From NCBI GenBank assembly GCA_041545745.1, contig CP168152.1, positions 990,001 through 1,054,000 on the forward strand: a stretch of 64,000 nt of DNA, given 5' to 3'. Shown here in pieces: positions 53,750-63,682 of the stretch. Below the pieces are notes generated by a model. It was not told the origin of the DNA. It saw only the letters and a program-made list of their open reading frames with translations, and ran no database searches. The first letter of the stretch is position 1, and each line of letters begins with the position of its first letter. This DNA comes from Stenotrophomonas indicatrix. GTDB taxonomy: Bacteria; Pseudomonadota; Gammaproteobacteria; Xanthomonadales; Xanthomonadaceae. Both the position numbers and the translations under genes were made by a program.

Positions 53750-55189
53750 TCAAACGATTCTGACTCTTTCGTGCGAGGCGGAGATGTTCATGGCCTCACG
53801 ATACTTCGCCACGGTACGCCGCGCTACTGGGATTCCCGATGTTTTGAGCAGGTCAGCCAGCTTGGCGTCAGAAAGCGGCTTGCGTGGGTTCTCGTCATCG
53901 ATCAGGCGCCGGATCATGGCCTGGATGGCGGTGCTGGACGCTTCGCCACCGCCGTCGGTGTCGATGCCCGAGGCGAAGAAGGCGCGCAGCGGCAGGGTGC
54001 CGCGTGGCGTACGCACGTGCTTGCGGGCGATCGCGCGCGACACGGTGGATTCGTGCAGGCCCAGTTCGCCGGCGATCTCGCGCAGGGTCAGCGGGCGCAA
54101 TGCCTGTTCGCCGAATTCCAGGAAGCCGGCCTGTTGCTGGATCAGGCTTCGCACTACCCGCAGCAGCGTCTCGCCCCGCGCCTGCAGGCCCTTCAGCAGC
54201 CAGCGCGCCTCCTGCAGCTGGCCGCGCAGGTACCCGGCATCGGCGTCACCGCAGCGGCGGATCATCTGCTCGTAACCGCGGTGGATCACCAGCCTGGGGC
54301 CGGCATGGGCGGCCAACGCAGCGCGCCAGATGCCATTCTGCCGCCATACGACCACGTCGGGCACCACGTAGGTGTCCTGGGCCAGCGGGGCGATCTGGGT
54401 GCCGGGGCGCGGGTCCAGCGAGCGCAGCAGGGCCACGGCGGTCTCGACCTCGACCAGCGGCTGTTTCAGCTGCTGGGCCAGGCCGGTCACGCCCGAGCGC
54501 GGCAATTGTTCCAGTGGGCCGGCAGCAACCTGCCGGGCCAGGGCCAGGCACGGGGTATCGGCAGGAAGCACGTCCAGCTGCAGTTGCAGGCATTCGCCAA
54601 GGCTGCGTGCGGCCACGCCAACGGGGTCGAAGCGCTGGATCTGGTGCAGCACGGTCAGGATTTCGTCTTCGCCGGCGTGGATCGCCGGCAGCAGCGCTTC
54701 GGCGATGGCCGAGAGCGGCTCGCGCAGATAGCCATCGTCTTCCAGCGAGTCGATCAGTGCCGCCCCGATGCTGCGGTCGCGGTTGGACAGGTGGGTCAGG
54801 TGCAGCTGCCACAGCAGGTGATCGGCCAGGGTTTCGGTTTCGGCGACGCGTTCGGCAGCACTGCCGTTGTCGTCGTCATCATCGAAATTACCGCCGCTGC
54901 CGCCACTGCTCCAGTCCAGTTCGGCGGGCGCCCAGTCGTCGCCACTGCTTTCAGTGTTGTCAGGCGGGGCGTCATTGTCGCCGCCCGCGTCGTCGCTGCT
55001 GCCGTCATTGTCGACACCGGCGCCTTCGTCGCTGCTGTCGGACCAGTCCAGCAGCGGATTGCTCTCCACCGCCTGGGCGATTTCCAGCTCCAGCTCGGTC
55101 GTGGACATCTGCAGCAGTTTGATCGCCTGCTGCAGCTGGGGCGTAAGCACCAGCTGCTGTCCCAACGATGTCTGCAGCCGAGTCTTCAT
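53750..55189 (-). CDS. rpoN: RNA polymerase sigma-54 factor
   Basis: RpoN directs RNA polymerase to -24/-12 promoters with enhancer-binding activators. The 479-residue protein shows region I (LQTSLGQQLVLTPQLQQAIKLLQMS, residues 4-28), an acidic region II (Asp/Ser/Gly-rich, about 55-115), the core-binding domain, the HTH (LHESTVSRAIARKHVRTPRG) and the RpoN box VARRTVAKYRE near the C-terminus. ATG 55189 fits the family start. It lies between lptB and hpf, the standard order; region II is unusually long in Asp/Ser/Gly runs. Confidence 0.96.
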   Translation of the reverse strand: MKTRLQTSLGQQLVLTPQLQQAIKLLQMSTTELELEIAQAVESNPLLDWSDSSDEGAGVDNDGSSDDAGGDNDAPPDNTESSGDDWAPAELDWSSGGSGGNFDDDDDNGSAAERVAETETLADHLLWQLHLTHLSNRDRSIGAALIDSLEDDGYLREPLSAIAEALLPAIHAGEDEILTVLHQIQRFDPVGVAARSLGECLQLQLDVLPADTPCLALARQVAAGPLEQLPRSGVTGLAQQLKQPLVEVETAVALLRSLDPRPGTQIAPLAQDTYVVPDVVVWRQNGIWRAALAAHAGPRLVIHRGYEQMIRRCGDADAGYLRGQLQEARWLLKGLQARGETLLRVVRSLIQQQAGFLEFGEQALRPLTLREIAGELGLHESTVSRAIARKHVRTPRGTLPLRAFFASGIDTDGGGEASSTAIQAMIRRLIDDENPRKPLSDAKLADLLKTSGIPVARRTVAKYREAMNISASHERVRIV

Positions 55190-55229
55190 GCCTGTGCCGA
55201 ACGGAAGGGAGAGGGCCCGGCGGCCGCGG

Positions 55230-55949
55230 TTACAGCTTGAAGGAATCCCCAAGGTAGACGCGGCGCACGTCGGCGTTGTCCAGGATCGCCTCCGGCGAGC
55301 CCTGGGCCAGTACCGTGCCCTCAGCGAGGATATACGCGCGGTCGCAGATTCCCAAGGTCTCGCGCACGTTGTGGTCGGTGATCAGCACACCGATGCCGCG
55401 TTGCTTGAGATGGGTGACGATGCGCTGGATTTCGCCGACCGAGATCGGGTCGACACCGGCGAAGGGTTCATCGAGCAGGATCAGGCGCGGCTTGGCGGCC
55501 AGTGCACGGGCGATCTCGCAACGACGGCGCTCACCGCCGGACAGGCTGGCGCCGAGCTGTTCTGAAACGTGCCCCAGCTGCAGTTCGTCGAGCAGGCTGT
55601 TCAGTTCGCGCTCGCGGCCAGCCGAATCCAGATCCTCGCGCAGTTCCAGCACCAGGCGCAGGTTGTCGGCCACGGTCAGCTTGCGGAACACCGACGGTTC
55701 CTGCGGCAGGTAACCCACGCCCTGCTTGGCGCGGGTGTACATCGGGTCGCCGGTGATGTCCTTGCCGTCCAGCACGATGCTGCCGGCATCGGCTCCGACC
55801 AGGCCGACGATCATGTAGAAGCAGGTGGTCTTGCCGGCACCGTTGGGACCGAGCAGGCCGACCACTTCACCGGCGTCCAGGGTCAGCCCGAAGTCCTTGA
55901 CGACTTCGCGCTGCTTGTAGCGTTTGCGCAGGCCAGTGGCGACGAGCAT
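55230..55949 (-). CDS. lptB: LPS export ABC transporter ATPase LptB
   Basis: LptB hydrolyses ATP to extract lipopolysaccharide from the inner membrane with LptF, LptG and LptC. The 239-residue protein has Walker [12 protein letters not shown] near residues 34-44, the Q loop ([12 protein letters not shown]), signature [16 protein letters not shown] and Walker [13 protein letters not shown]. Its start overlaps the lptA stop by one base (TAATG), so the two are coupled. Confidence 0.96.
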   Translation of the reverse strand: MLVATGLRKRYKQREVVKDFGLTLDAGEVVGLLGPNGAGKTTCFYMIVGLVGADAGSIVLDGKDITGDPMYTRAKQGVGYLPQEPSVFRKLTVADNLRLVLELREDLDSAGRERELNSLLDELQLGHVSEQLGASLSGGERRRCEIARALAAKPRLILLDEPFAGVDPISVGEIQRIVTHLKQRGIGVLITDHNVRETLGICDRAYILAEGTVLAQGSPEAILDNADVRRVYLGDSFKL

Positions 55950-56479
55950 TACTTCTTGCCTCCCGCCGGCGTCGCAGCCGGGGCGGCCGCAGGCGTCTTG
56001 TTCTTCGGCGGTATCACGGTGCGCACGCGGCTGCCATCGCCGCCGGAGTTCATTTCGCCGCTGCGGGTGTTGTAGACCATACGCTGGCCGGCATTGGTGC
56101 CGCGCGCGCTGGTGACCTTGTAGTTGCCGGTCAGGGTGATGATCTCGGTGGTGATGTCGTAGTCGATCCGGTCGGCCACCGCATCCATCCAGCTGCCATC
56201 GTCGAGCTGCTGCTTCATCTTGGCCTGCTTGCCGGTGAACACCGCACGCACCGCTTCGCCGCCCTTGAGATAGATCTCGGCCTCGGACGAACGCAGGTCC
56301 AGGGTGCCCTGGGTGATGATCACGCCACCGGACAGCACGGTCTTGCCATCACCGGTGAGGGTGCCGGACTGCGCGCCGGAATCAATGTTCATCGCTTCAT
56401 TGCGGTCGGTCGACTTGGCAAAGGCGACAGCGGGGACAAGAAGACTGAGTGCGAGCACGGCTGCAAAGGGAATCTTCAT
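55949..56479 (-). CDS. lptA: LPS transport periplasmic protein LptA
   Basis: LptA forms the periplasmic bridge that carries LPS to the outer membrane. The 176-residue protein has a signal peptide ([21 protein letters not shown]) and the beta-jellyroll OstA repeats ([42 protein letters not shown], and [27 protein letters not shown]). The Ala/Lys-rich tail ends the protein. A 105-bp gap separates it from lptC, wider than elsewhere in this cluster. Confidence 0.94.
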   Translation of the reverse strand: MKIPFAAVLALSLLVPAVAFAKSTDRNEAMNIDSGAQSGTLTGDGKTVLSGGVIITQGTLDLRSSEAEIYLKGGEAVRAVFTGKQAKMKQQLDDGSWMDAVADRIDYDITTEIITLTGNYKVTSARGTNAGQRMVYNTRSGEMNSGGDGSRVRTVIPPKNKTPAAAPAATPAGGKK

Positions 56480-56584
56480 CGGGGTCCGTTCTACCGGTGG
56501 TGGCCCTCCGGCGGGACCGGGGGCTGCGGGTGGGGGCTGCCTGCTTCGCGCCTGTCGGGAAGACGTCGCGGGCGGGCGGCGGAA

Positions 56585-57160
56585 TCAGCGCTTGGGCGTG
56601 TAACGGCCCTTGGACTGGCTGAGGAAATGATACGTGTTGTTCTTCGAATCCACCTCGAACCCGACGCCGGACTGCTCCATGCCCGGGCGGGTCATGGTCA
56701 CCAGGGCATCGGTACGGGCGCGGTTGTCCTTCGGGAACACGTCCAGGTGGTCGGTGCGGAAGGTGGTCGGGACCACGCCGGGATCGGCCGGGCTGTCGCC
56801 GGCGACGTTGCCCCGCAGCTTCATCTCGTCACCCTTGGCACTGAGCCAGCCGGTCTCGGCGCGCAGCGTCCAGTGCTTGCCGTCCTTGTCGGGCATTTCG
56901 AACAGTGGGGTGGTGATGTTGAGCGTCTGGTCGCCACGCTGGCGTTCCAGCAGGGGCGCGCGCAGGGTGGTCGATTCCTTGCCGTGTTCGTCCAGGGCGA
57001 CGATCTGGAAGTCGTGCAGGATGTAGTCCACACCGGCGTCCTGGCCCTCGACGACAGGTGCCTTTTCACGGTTGCGCAGCGCGGCCCAGCTGCTCAGCAG
57101 GGCCGCCAGCAGCAGGCCCACGCCGAGGATCATCCGCCAGTTCAAGGTGGGGGCATTCAT
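56585..57160 (-). CDS. lptC: LPS export protein LptC
   Basis: LptC passes LPS from the LptB2FG complex to LptA. The 191-residue protein has one N-terminal membrane anchor (WRMILGVGLLLAALLSSWAAL) and an OstA-like beta domain (DYILHDFQIVALDEHGKESTTLRAPLL; FEMPDKDGKHWTLRAETGWLSAKGDEMKLRGNV). The start overlaps the kdsC stop by four bases. ATG 57160 gives the normal length. Confidence 0.93.
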   Translation of the reverse strand: MNAPTLNWRMILGVGLLLAALLSSWAALRNREKAPVVEGQDAGVDYILHDFQIVALDEHGKESTTLRAPLLERQRGDQTLNITTPLFEMPDKDGKHWTLRAETGWLSAKGDEMKLRGNVAGDSPADPGVVPTTFRTDHLDVFPKDNRARTDALVTMTRPGMEQSGVGFEVDSKNNTYHFLSQSKGRYTPKR

Positions 57161-57705
57161 GCGCCGAACCTCGCCAGCACGGCGTCCAGGCGGCCCTGCG
57201 CGGCCAGCAGCACGTCGCACAGCTCGCGCGCGGCACCACGGCCGCCGTCGGCGCGGGTGATCCAGTGCACGCGCTCGGCGATCCACGGATGGGCATTGGC
57301 CGGGGCCACGGCCAAGCCGACCGCGCCCAGCGGCGCCAGGTCCGGCAGGTCGTCACCCATGAAGGCCACCTGCTCCAGGCCGATGCCGTGCTGCGCGCAC
57401 AGCGCCTGCACGCTGGCCAGCTTGTCGCCGACGGCAATCTGGGTGTCGATGCCCAGGTCGGCGCCGCGCTTGAGCGCGGACTGGCTGTTGCGCGCGGTGA
57501 TCAGCACGGGGTGGATACCGTGCTGCTGCAGCAGTTTCAGGCCCAGGCCATCCTGCACGAAGTACGCCTTGCTCTCGTTGCCATCCTTGTCGTAGTACAG
57601 CCGACCGTCGGTGAGGGTGCCGTCCACGTCGAAGCAGGCCAGGCGGATACCGGCCGCAACGGCATGCAGGTGGGCGGGGAAGGCGGGCAGGGGGGACCAG
57701 GGCAT
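57157..57705 (-). CDS. kdsC: 3-deoxy-D-manno-octulosonate 8-phosphate phosphatase
   Basis: KdsC dephosphorylates KDO-8-phosphate for LPS core synthesis. The 182-residue HAD enzyme (class C0, no cap) has the nucleophile motif CFDVDGTLTDG, the ITARNS motif II and the FMGDDLPDLAPL motif with the acidic pair. It sits between kdsD and lptC as in E. coli, and forms an overlapping unit with lptC. Confidence 0.95.
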   Translation of the reverse strand: MPWSPLPAFPAHLHAVAAGIRLACFDVDGTLTDGRLYYDKDGNESKAYFVQDGLGLKLLQQHGIHPVLITARNSQSALKRGADLGIDTQIAVGDKLASVQALCAQHGIGLEQVAFMGDDLPDLAPLGAVGLAVAPANAHPWIAERVHWITRADGGRGAARELCDVLLAAQGRLDAVLARFGA

Positions 57706-57771
57706 CAGGGCATCGGACTCGGTGGTTGCGGGCTCGTTGGTACAGACTGAATGGGGTCTACGGACTGTCGG

Positions 57772-58773
57772 TTAAACCACCCGGGCCCGCAACAGGTCAT
57801 GAATGTTCAGGGCGCCGACCGCGCGGCCCTGGCTGTCGACCACGATCAGACCGGTGATCTTGTGGGTTTCCATCAGCCGGGCAGCCTCTACCGCCAGCTT
57901 GTCGGCGCTGATGGTGCGCGGTTGCCGGGTCATCACATCGGCGATCCTGGCGGTGCGCACGTCCAGATCGGTGTCCAGCGCGCGGCGCAGGTCGCCGTCG
58001 GTGAACAGGCCGATCAGCACGCCCTGGTCGTCGACCACGGCGGTCATGCCCAAGCGCTTGCGGCTCATCTCCATCAGCGCTTCGCTGAGGCTGGCGCCGA
58101 CATCGACCTTGGGCAGGTCCTCACCGGTGTGCATGACGTCGGTGATGTGCAGCAGCAGGCGGCGGCCGAGGCTGCCGGCCGGGTGCGAGCGGGCGAAATC
58201 GTCGGCAGTGAAGCCGCGTGCATCCAGCAGGGCAACCGCCAGCGCGTCTCCCATCGCCAGCGAGGCGGTGGTGCTGGAGGTGGGCGCCAGCGCCAGCGGG
58301 CAGGCTTCGGCCGGCACGCTCACATCCAGGTGGAAATCGGCGGCGCTGGCCAGGCTCGACTGCGGCCGGCCGGTCATGGCGATCAGCACATTGCCCTGGC
58401 GCTTGAGCACCGGCAGCAGCATCAGCAGCTCATCCGATTCGCCCGAATAGGACAGGGCCAGCACCACGTCGTCCTCGGTGATCATGCCCAGGTCACCGTG
58501 GCCGGCCTCGCCCGGATGCACGTAGAACGCCGGGGTGCCCGTGGAGGCCAGGGTGGCGGCGATCTTGCGTGCCACATGGCCGGACTTGCCCATGCCGGTG
58601 GCGACCACCCGGCCGCGGCTGCCCAGGATCGCCCGGCAGGCCTGCTGGAACGCGTCGCCGAGGCGGTCGGCCACGGCGTCCAGCGCCTGCCGTTCGATCT
58701 CGAACACGCGGCGGCCACTGGCGACCAGGGCGGCAGGGTCGACGGAACGGGGGGGCAACAGGGATTCAGCCAT
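57772..58773 (-). CDS. kdsD: Arabinose-5-phosphate isomerase
   Basis: KdsD converts ribulose-5-phosphate to arabinose-5-phosphate, the entry to KDO. The 333-residue protein has a SIS domain (VVATGMGKSGHVARKIAATLASTGTPAFYVHPGEAGHGDLGMI; ALSYSGESDE) and two C-terminal CBS domains (ITDVMHTGEDLPKV; MTRQPRTISADKLAVEAARLMETHKITGLIVVD). ATG 58773 is right; the open frame further upstream is the antisense of murA. It starts the kds/lpt run and is divergent from ibaG. Confidence 0.95.
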   Translation of the reverse strand: MAESLLPPRSVDPAALVASGRRVFEIERQALDAVADRLGDAFQQACRAILGSRGRVVATGMGKSGHVARKIAATLASTGTPAFYVHPGEAGHGDLGMITEDDVVLALSYSGESDELLMLLPVLKRQGNVLIAMTGRPQSSLASAADFHLDVSVPAEACPLALAPTSSTTASLAMGDALAVALLDARGFTADDFARSHPAGSLGRRLLLHITDVMHTGEDLPKVDVGASLSEALMEMSRKRLGMTAVVDDQGVLIGLFTDGDLRRALDTDLDVRTARIADVMTRQPRTISADKLAVEAARLMETHKITGLIVVDSQGRAVGALNIHDLLRARVV

Positions 58774-58827
58774 GCGGACGCCACGCAGCGGAAGTAGAAT
58801 GGACGCACATTTTATTAGGAAAGCCCG

Positions 58828-59058
58828 TTGGACGCCGACACCATCCGCAATCTGATCGAAACCGGCCTGCCCGGCGCCCGCGCCGACGTGCAGGGTGACG
58901 ATGGCGTGCATTTCGAAGCGACCGTGGTCAGCGAGGCCTTTGCCGGCAAGCTGCCGCTGGCCCGCCACCGGATGGTGTATGCCACTCTGGGCGACCTGAT
59001 GGGCGGCGCGATCCACGCGCTCGCATTGAAAACCGTGACCCCGGCCGAAGCCGGCTGA
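58828..59058 (+). CDS. ibaG: BolA-family protein IbaG
   Basis: A 76-residue BolA/IbaG protein, which pairs with monothiol glutaredoxins and handles [2Fe-2S] clusters. The pattern IRNLIETGLPGARADVQGDDGVHFEATVVSEAFAGKLPLARHRMVYATLGD is typical, including the conserved RHR. It starts with TTG at 58828, supported by AGGA nine bases upstream and the lack of any other start that keeps the first helix. It lies next to murA as in E. coli. Confidence 0.92.
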   Translation: MDADTIRNLIETGLPGARADVQGDDGVHFEATVVSEAFAGKLPLARHRMVYATLGDLMGGAIHALALKTVTPAEAG

Positions 59059-60665
<1,607 letters not shown>

Positions 60666-60666
60666 A

Positions 60667-60694
60667 AAAAACGCCCGCGAAAGCGGGCGTTTTT
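60667..60694 (+). terminator. Strong intrinsic terminator after murA unit
   Basis: A 12-bp stem (AAAAACGCCCGC / GCGGGCGTTTTT) closed by a stable GAAA tetraloop, beginning two bases after the stop. The A-tract and T-tract on both sides make it work for transcripts from either strand, which suits the convergent DUF3108 unit. Confidence 0.95.
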
Positions 60695-60700
60695 CATTTG

Positions 60701-60760
60701 GTAGTGCCGGCCGCTGGCCGGCAACCCCACGAATGGATGCCGGCCAGCGGCCGGCACTAC
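60701..60760. repeat. Inverted pair of SMAG elements
   Basis: 60701-60723 (plus) and 60738-60760 (minus) are a perfectly complementary pair of GTAGTGCCGGCCGCTGGCCGGCA-type elements, 14 bases apart, between the murA terminator and the DUF3108 stop. Each one also folds on itself. Confidence 0.9.
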
Positions 60761-60771
60761 CGATTCGTGCG

Positions 60772-61455
60772 TCAGTTCATCGCCTTGATGGTCAGGTCCA
60801 GCGCATCGCGGCCGCTTTCACGCTGCAGCATGCGCGCCGGCACCGGGAACTCCGGCACGATCCAGGCAATCAGCTCCTTGTTGCCGTCGACGCGCGAGAC
60901 CTTGGTCGCCTCGTAGCTCTTGCCGCCGACGGTGACCGCTTCCTTGCCCACCACGCGGTAGGTCATGTTCTTGATGCGGCCCTCGTCGACCATGCGATAG
61001 GTCAGCGGCTTGCCGGCAGCCAGGTCGCGGGCGATGGCCAGGTTGATCAGCAGCGCGTCCATGTCGCCGGCCTTCAGGGCGATCGGTCCGGCGCGGTCCG
61101 GTTTGATGTCGCCGGTCCAGGTGGCCTGATTGCTGGTCCAGTTGTAGTTCGCCTGCACATTGCGCTTCTTCACCAGCAACGCCGAGCGATCCTGGCTGCT
61201 GAGCGGGCGCAGCTGCCCGCGCACTTCCTCGAACACCGTGCTCTGGCTCAGGTCGGCCAGCTGGTTCTTGACCTGCAGGCTGTAGCGCCACTTGTTGGTG
61301 CCTTCGCTGGCCAGGGTCATGCTGCCATTGGCCTGCATGCCCATGTAGCTGGCCAGGTAGTCGGCCTTGAACGGCTGCAGGGCCATGGCCGGCAGGCTGA
61401 CCACCGACAATGCGGCAGCGGCGATCCAGGTCAGGGGGCGGGTCAGGGTGTTCAT
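60772..61455 (-). CDS. DUF3108 family protein, copy 1
   Basis: A 227-residue exported protein (signal peptide ending near PAMALQP) of the DUF3108 family: FKADYLASYMGMQANGSMTLASEGTNKWRYSLQVKNQLADLSQSTVFEE, with DALLINLAIARDLAAGKPLTYRMVDEGRIKNMTYRVV. The beta-rich pattern suggests a periplasmic lipocalin-like or chaperone-like fold, but the role is unknown. It is preceded, two bases away, by a second DUF3108 gene, giving a tandem pair. Confidence 0.85.
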   Translation of the reverse strand: MNTLTRPLTWIAAAALSVVSLPAMALQPFKADYLASYMGMQANGSMTLASEGTNKWRYSLQVKNQLADLSQSTVFEEVRGQLRPLSSQDRSALLVKKRNVQANYNWTSNQATWTGDIKPDRAGPIALKAGDMDALLINLAIARDLAAGKPLTYRMVDEGRIKNMTYRVVGKEAVTVGGKSYEATKVSRVDGNKELIAWIVPEFPVPARMLQRESGRDALDLTIKAMN

Positions 61456-61457
61456 GC

Positions 61458-62255
61458 TCAGACTCCTTGGTATTCGATCAGGCGCAGATCGACGCGATCT
61501 TCGCCGTCTTCGCGTTGCAGGATGCGCACCGGGGTGGGGACACCGTTGGCGATCCAGAGAATGGTTTCGTTGTTGCCGCCGTTGGTCCGATAGACCCGCA
61601 GCGCGTTGTAGGACAGGTCGCCGACCTCGACGTTCTCGGTCTGCGGCGCGGCCTGGTAATCGTGCTGGCGCACTTTGCCCATGTCGACGTAGCGATAGTG
61701 CATGGCCGCGCCGGGACGCGCGTCGCGCATGATCGCCAGGTTGATCAGCAGCGCGCTCTGGTCGCCGGCCTGCAGTGGAATCGGCTGCGCGCGATCCTTC
61801 TTCACGTCGCCGCTCCACTGCGCGGTGCCGGCCTGCCAGTTGTAGGTGCCGACGGCCTTCTTGCCCAGGAACAGGCCCTTGCGTACCGTGCTCTGGCTGA
61901 GTGGCGCATAGACACCGTTGCGCTCTTCGAACACCGTGCTCTGCTCGATGTTCAGGCCGAGCACGCTGGCAAAGCCGCGACGGCCGACCACCTGCATGTC
62001 CACCCGCCACTGGCTGCCGCCGGTGTGGGTGACTTGCATGGTTGCATCGCCCGCTTCCTTGCCCTTGTAGAACGCCTGGTAGGTCGCGCTGAACGGCTGC
62101 AGCGGCGGCGGCTCCCAGGCCAGGGCAGGCAACACCGGCGGTGCCACCTCGGCAGGTGCCGGCGCAGCAGGCGCTGTTGCCTGGCCCCAGCCCGCACAGG
62201 CGAGGACGGCAAGCGGCAGCAGCAGAGTTGTACGCAGCAGGGACGAGGTCTTCAT
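61458..62255 (-). CDS. DUF3108 family protein, copy 2
   Basis: A 265-residue paralogue of the next gene: signal peptide (LLLPLAVLACAGWGQA), a Pro/Ala-rich linker (about residues 25-45) and the DUF3108 domain (FSATYQAFYKGKEAGDATMQVTHTGGSQWRVDMQVVG; ALLINLAIMRDARPGAAMHYRYVDMGKVRQHDYQ). The shared skeleton ALLINLAI..R and LQRE.G.D shows a duplication. The Cys near residue 20 (LACAGWG) could be a lipobox. It lies downstream of purN on the same strand. Confidence 0.85.
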   Translation of the reverse strand: MKTSSLLRTTLLLPLAVLACAGWGQATAPAAPAPAEVAPPVLPALAWEPPPLQPFSATYQAFYKGKEAGDATMQVTHTGGSQWRVDMQVVGRRGFASVLGLNIEQSTVFEERNGVYAPLSQSTVRKGLFLGKKAVGTYNWQAGTAQWSGDVKKDRAQPIPLQAGDQSALLINLAIMRDARPGAAMHYRYVDMGKVRQHDYQAAPQTENVEVGDLSYNALRVYRTNGGNNETILWIANGVPTPVRILQREDGEDRVDLRLIEYQGV

Positions 62256-62323
62256 GGCCGACAGGAACCGCAGGAGGGGGGCAGGATGCCAGCCCCGCAG
62301 TCAGCGGGGCGTGTGCACGGGCG

Positions 62324-62980
62324 TTACCGGTTCAGGTTTCCGGCGGAATCTAGAGCCAAGGGGCTAAACAGGGGGTGACCATCGAGTGTCGGCTGGCCTT
62401 CCCGTTCAGCCAGGCGGCCTGCACAGAGCAGCTCCAGGGTCGCGATCAGCAGGGGGTGCTCCACCGCAAGCACGCGTTCGGCCAGGGTCTGCGCGTCATC
62501 GCCGGCAAGCACCGGAACCCGGGCCTGCGCCAGCACCGTGCCGGCATCCAGTTCCGGCACCACCAGGTGCACGCTGGCACCGTGCTCGACGTCACCGGCC
62601 TCAAGCGCCCGTGCATGGGTGTGCAGGCCCTTGTGCAGCGGCAGCAGCGAGGGATGGATGTTGACCAGACGGCCATTGAACCGCTGCACGAAATCGGCAC
62701 CAAGGATGCGCATGTAGCCAGCGCAGACGATCCAGTCCGGAGCGGCCGCTGCCAGCGCATCACCCAGTGCCAGCTCGTAGGCGGCGCGGTCGCTGAATTC
62801 CTTCGGTGCATGTCCCCAGCGTCGATCCGTTGCCACCCGCTCCAGCGCGGTCGCATCGGGACGATCAGAGAACACACCGACAACCTCGGCCTGCAGCCGC
62901 CCTGCAGCGATGGCATCAACAATGGCCTGCAGGTTGCTGCCGCGGCCGGATGCCAGCACAGCGATGCGGTAGATGTTCAT
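62324..62980 (-). CDS. purN: Phosphoribosylglycinamide formyltransferase
   Basis: PurN transfers a formyl group from 10-formyl-THF to GAR in purine synthesis. The 218-residue enzyme has the substrate loop ASGRGSNLQAIVDAI, the catalytic NIHPSLLPLHKGLHTHARALEAGDVEHGASVH (Asn, His), and the DAGTVLAQARVPV motif with the catalytic Asp. The short insertion HKGLHTH is in place of the usual YPG.HTH. It overlaps the DUF2238 gene by four bases. Confidence 0.94.
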   Translation of the reverse strand: MNIYRIAVLASGRGSNLQAIVDAIAAGRLQAEVVGVFSDRPDATALERVATDRRWGHAPKEFSDRAAYELALGDALAAAAPDWIVCAGYMRILGADFVQRFNGRLVNIHPSLLPLHKGLHTHARALEAGDVEHGASVHLVVPELDAGTVLAQARVPVLAGDDAQTLAERVLAVEHPLLIATLELLCAGRLAEREGQPTLDGHPLFSPLALDSAGNLNR

Positions 62981-63639
62981 CGCCCCGGGCTCCGGCGCAC
63001 CAACGGCCACAGCAACAGGCTGCCCAGGGTCGCCAGCAGCATGTCCGCATGCGCGTCCCACATGTCGCCCTGCTGACCGTTGTAGGCCTCGGCTGCTTCC
63101 GGCGACAGGGCAAGGGCGATGCCCCATTCCAGCCACTCATACACCAGGCTGGAACACATCACCGCCATCAGTGCCAGGGTGAATGCCTGGCCGATGCGCA
63201 GCGCAGGCCAGGCATGTCGCGCCAGCTGCAGCAACGCCGGGGTGAAGCAGACGCCATAGAGGAAGTGGATCAGGCGATCGAAGTGGTTGCGCTGCCAGCC
63301 AAAGGCTGCGTCCGGCGACCATCCCAGCAGCGCCTGCAGCCAGGCGTCATACGGCACGTTGGAATACAGCCAGCGCGCGGCCACGCAGTGGATGGCGATG
63401 AAGCCGCAGATGGCAATGAACGCACCGTTGCCCAGCTGCAAGCGCCGGTCCACCCACCATAGGGCGAGCAGGCCGATCACGGTCAGCGAGCTGTGCAGCG
63501 TCTGCTCGAGCGGCCACAGCGGATGGATCCAGGTTGCGGCGAATATGCCCAGCACCGCGACCAGGGCGGCCTTCTTCGATGCCGACAGTGAGTGGGTGAC
63601 GCGGTTGCGGGCGAGCGTGGGGGCAGCGGGCATGGACAT
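62977..63639 (-). CDS. DUF2238 membrane protein (YjdF-like)
   Basis: A 220-residue membrane protein with six to seven helices (for example KAALVAVLGIFAATWIHPL, SSLTVIGLLALWWV, RLIHFLYGVCFTPALLQLA) and the family signature YNGQQGDMWDAHADMLLATLGSLL near the C-terminus, which carries conserved Asp and His residues that could bind metal. Function is unknown. It is upstream of purN with an ATGA overlap. Confidence 0.82.
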   Translation of the reverse strand: MSMPAAPTLARNRVTHSLSASKKAALVAVLGIFAATWIHPLWPLEQTLHSSLTVIGLLALWWVDRRLQLGNGAFIAICGFIAIHCVAARWLYSNVPYDAWLQALLGWSPDAAFGWQRNHFDRLIHFLYGVCFTPALLQLARHAWPALRIGQAFTLALMAVMCSSLVYEWLEWGIALALSPEAAEAYNGQQGDMWDAHADMLLATLGSLLLWPLVRRSPGR

Positions 63640-63682
63640 GTCGGAGCGATCAGCAGAAGGGACGGAACATGCGCCTGCCAGC

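Noticed and set aside
53714..55240. Long plus-strand frame opposite rpoN
   Set aside because: It is the complement of a high-GC gene; the sigma-54 motifs on the minus strand are decisive.
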